A stretch of DNA of 16,926 bases from NCBI GenBank assembly GCA_023150835.1, contig JAKLKB010000174.1, positions 1 through 16,926 on the forward strand. The letters are read 5' to 3'. Of the stretch, positions 14,940 to 16,926 are shown in pieces. The notes beneath the pieces were generated by a model. The model was not told the DNA's origin, searched no databases, and was given only the letters and a program-made list of their open reading frames with translations. Both the position numbers and the translations under genes were made by a program. The DNA comes from Myxococcota bacterium (lineage in GTDB: Bacteria > Myxococcota_C > UBA6777). The first letter of the stretch is position 1; each line of letters starts with the position of its first letter.

Positions 14940-16739
14940 ATGGCAAAAGGCCGAAAGAAGACAGAGACCGGCAAAGCGAACACCCGAAACGCCACCCCGA
15001 AACGTCACGCCACCCAACAATCTGTCAACCAAGCGGTGTGGAACATTTGCGACATCATGCGGCGGGGGAACTGTGCAGGGGCGATGCAGTATGTTCCCGA
15101 ATTAACGTGGTTGCTTTTTCTGCGCGTCCTCGACGCGATGGAAAGAAATGAGGAACAAGAAGCAAAAGCCGTTGGTCAGTCCTATACCCCTTCGTTGGAA
15201 GCCCCTTTTCGTTGGCGTGATTGGGGGATGCCACCCGACAAATTGCCCGAAGGGCAAAGCAACAAACGCCAAGAACTTCAAGAGGGTGCGCTCAATTCTC
15301 TGTTCGACTTCATCCACACAAAACTGCTCCCACACCTCAAAACACTCAAAGACCTTCCCAGCGCCACCACCCGCCAAAAAGTCATCAGCGAGATCATGTC
15401 TGGCGTCGAACGCATCCGCATCGACACCGAACGCAACTTCCTTGATGTGTGCGACAAAGTACACGAATTAAGCGATGATATCATCGACAATACCCATATT
15501 TTTATGCTCTCGCAGGTGTATGAGGGGTTGTTGCTCAAGATGGGGGAAAAAGGCAACGACGGAGGCCAATTCTTCACGCCGCGTCAAGTCATCAAGGCGA
15601 TGGTTCAGGTGATCGCGCCACAACTGGGAGAAACGGTGTATGATCCAAGCTGCGGGACAGGCGGCTTTTTGGCACAAAGCTTTCAGTACACAACCGAAAC
15701 CTTCAGTGAAAAGCTCACAGGTGACGATCTCGATAGACTGAAACAAAGAACCTACTGGGGCCGAGAAAAAGAAAATCTGATCTATCCCATCGCACTTGCC
15801 AATCTCGTCTTGCACGGTATCGACAGGCCCAATCTTTGGCATGGAAATACGCTCACGGGAAATTCTGTGTATGATGGGTTGTTTGAGAGCGCCCCGCCGA
15901 CTTTTGACGTGATCCTGAGCAACCCGCCTTTCGGTGGGAAGGAAGGGGAAGACGCGCAAACAGACTTTGATTTTAAGAGCAGCGCAACGCAAGTTTTGTT
16001 TCTTCAACACATCCTGCGTTCTTTGCGTCAAGGTGGGCGTTGCGGCATCGTGCTCGACGAAGGTTTGTTGTTTCGCACCAACGAAGACGCTTTTGTACAA
16101 ACCAAACGAAATCTCCTTGGCGAGTGCGACGTATGGTGCATCGTAAGCCTTCCGGGTGGAGTGTTTAACGCTGCGGGGGCGGGCGTCAAAACCAACTTGC
16201 TCTTTTTCACCAAGGGACAACCGACAAAAAAGATCTGGTATTACGACTTGTCAGGGATCAAAGTCGGCAAGAAGACACCGTTGACCCTCCAACACTTCGA
16301 GGATTTTTTTGCGCTGCTGGAGAAATGCGGCGAGAGCGAACAATCTTGGACGGTAGACTTTGAGGAGCGCAAACGTGTTGCTACAAAAGAAGCCAAGCCG
16401 TTTGAAGACGAGGCAGCGAACAAGAAACAGCAAGCGGCGCAGTGGAGCGAAGAGCGAAAGAAGCGAAAGAAGGCACTCAAGGATGCGCGTCCTGCGGAGG
16501 TGAAGGCCAAGGAAGCCGCGCTTGCAGAAGCCGAAACAAAGGTCAAAGAACTGGAGCGGGAGGCGCGTCTCGCGGAAGCCAAGGCCAAGGAGATCAAAGA
16601 CGCAGTGTACGACCTGAAAGCCGTCAACCCCAATAAAAAGCAGATCGTGGATGAGCGCACCCCGAAAGAACTGGTCGAGATCATCGAAGCAAAAGGCAAA
16701 GAGATCACCCAAGCCTTGGCCTCTTTGCGTTTGGTTTGA
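14940..16739 (+). CDS. hsdM: Type I DNA adenine methyltransferase subunit M
   Basis: A 599-residue N6-adenine methyltransferase subunit that uses S-adenosylmethionine and pairs with HsdS to modify the target. It has a basic N-terminal tail (1-25) and an N-terminal helical domain. GQFFTPRQVIKAMV is followed by the AdoMet loop DPSCGTGGF (235-243) and the catalytic NPPF (328-331). SLPGGVFNAAGAGVKTNLL is also typical. About residues 475-540 form a Lys/Glu/Ala-rich helical, probably coiled-coil segment before the conserved end YDLKAVNPN. The start is ATG at 14940, with GGAG at 14927-14930 inside the end of hsdS; the ATG at 14856 lies in the hsdS coding sequence and adds a non-homologous stretch. 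It is the last gene of the hsdR-hsdS-hsdM operon. All motifs are intact. Confidence 0.97.
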   Translation: MAKGRKKTETGKANTRNATPKRHATQQSVNQAVWNICDIMRRGNCAGAMQYVPELTWLLFLRVLDAMERNEEQEAKAVGQSYTPSLEAPFRWRDWGMPPDKLPEGQSNKRQELQEGALNSLFDFIHTKLLPHLKTLKDLPSATTRQKVISEIMSGVERIRIDTERNFLDVCDKVHELSDDIIDNTHIFMLSQVYEGLLLKMGEKGNDGGQFFTPRQVIKAMVQVIAPQLGETVYDPSCGTGGFLAQSFQYTTETFSEKLTGDDLDRLKQRTYWGREKENLIYPIALANLVLHGIDRPNLWHGNTLTGNSVYDGLFESAPPTFDVILSNPPFGGKEGEDAQTDFDFKSSATQVLFLQHILRSLRQGGRCGIVLDEGLLFRTNEDAFVQTKRNLLGECDVWCIVSLPGGVFNAAGAGVKTNLLFFTKGQPTKKIWYYDLSGIKVGKKTPLTLQHFEDFFALLEKCGESEQSWTVDFEERKRVATKEAKPFEDEAANKKQQAAQWSEERKKRKKALKDARPAEVKAKEAALAEAETKVKELEREARLAEAKAKEIKDAVYDLKAVNPNKKQIVDERTPKELVEIIEAKGKEITQALASLRLV

Positions 16740-16795
16740 TCTCTCTTCTCCGTCAAGTTCCCCCTTATCATCTGTAAAAACCGCAATCAGCCAGA

Positions 16796-16926
16796 TCAAA
16801 GTGCTTTTTGGGAGAAGTGATCCTCGAAAAAGGCACTTCAAAGTGCTTTTTGGGAGAAGTGATCCTCGAAAAAGGCACTTCAAAGTGCTTTTTGGGAGAA
16901 GTGATCCTCGAAAAAGGCACTTCAAA
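16796..16926. repeat. 42-bp tandem repeat with terminator-like palindromic junctions
   Basis: Three complete identical 42-bp units (16796-16837, 16838-16879, 16880-16921) plus five bases of a fourth run off the right edge. At each junction AAAAAGGCACTT meets AAGTGCTTTTT around CA, giving a near-perfect A-tract/stem/T-tract hairpin with one bulged G (16827-16851, 16869-16893). This has the shape of a bidirectional intrinsic terminator and may end the hsdM transcript. The 56 bp between the hsdM stop and the array show nothing I can identify. Confidence 0.93.

Noticed and set aside
16251-16925. Minus-strand frame with three 14-residue repeats running off the right edge
   Set aside because: Most of it lies antisense to the well-supported hsdM, and the repeated part comes from a palindromic 42-bp DNA repeat whose frame happens to stay open.
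16796-16926. CRISPR array
   Set aside because: The units are contiguous with no unique spacers, and no cas genes are present.

Overview
The window is 16.9 kb of bacterial DNA. G+C is about 55% in the lines I counted, and isoleucine is mostly encoded by ATC. It carries nine convincing protein genes, no RNA genes that I can recognise, and an unusual load of repeats. Three features suggest Myxococcota or a related delta-type lineage: a Hanks-type Ser/Thr kinase with a membrane anchor, a GAF-like C-terminal domain of a kind I associate with myxobacterial proteins, and an acyltransferase next to an SDR/epimerase-like gene. This is inference with low to moderate confidence. Both ends stop inside tandem repeats (13-bp units on the left, 42-bp units on the right), so the window is probably a whole contig broken at repeats.

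Left part (1-7983). After the G-rich tandem repeat, a copy of an interspersed repeat and a good sigma70-type promoter comes a very long Ser/Pro-rich, probably disordered protein. It has five separate in-frame tandem repeat tracts and one folded GAF-like domain at its C terminus. An M20D amidohydrolase follows 30 bp later in the same direction. Convergent to it is a membrane-anchored Ser/Thr protein kinase; the two genes share the bases TTAA at their stop codons. A LysR-type regulator is divergent from the kinase, with a 16-bp inverted repeat just upstream of its start.

Middle (7984-11165). A lysophospholipid-type acyltransferase and an SDR/epimerase-like protein are separated and flanked by repeat-filled gaps. 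A 129-bp repeat (family A) occurs here three times, plus once at the left end, always on the + strand, and there is also an inverted fragment. A hairpin-forming repeat (family B) occurs as a 64/63-bp tandem pair and as a single copy further on.

Right part (11063-16739). A perfect inverted repeat with 9-bp arms precedes a coiled-coil gene of unknown function. Then follows a compact Type I restriction-modification operon in the order hsdR-hsdS-hsdM. HsdR cuts and translocates DNA, HsdM methylates adenine and HsdS sets the target. HsdS is natural half size with a single recognition domain, so the enzyme should work with two S copies and read a symmetric target. The recognition-domain DNA is AT-richer than its surroundings, which suggests exchange of specificity. 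The unknown coiled-coil gene just upstream, in the same direction, is the best candidate for an undescribed component of the locus.
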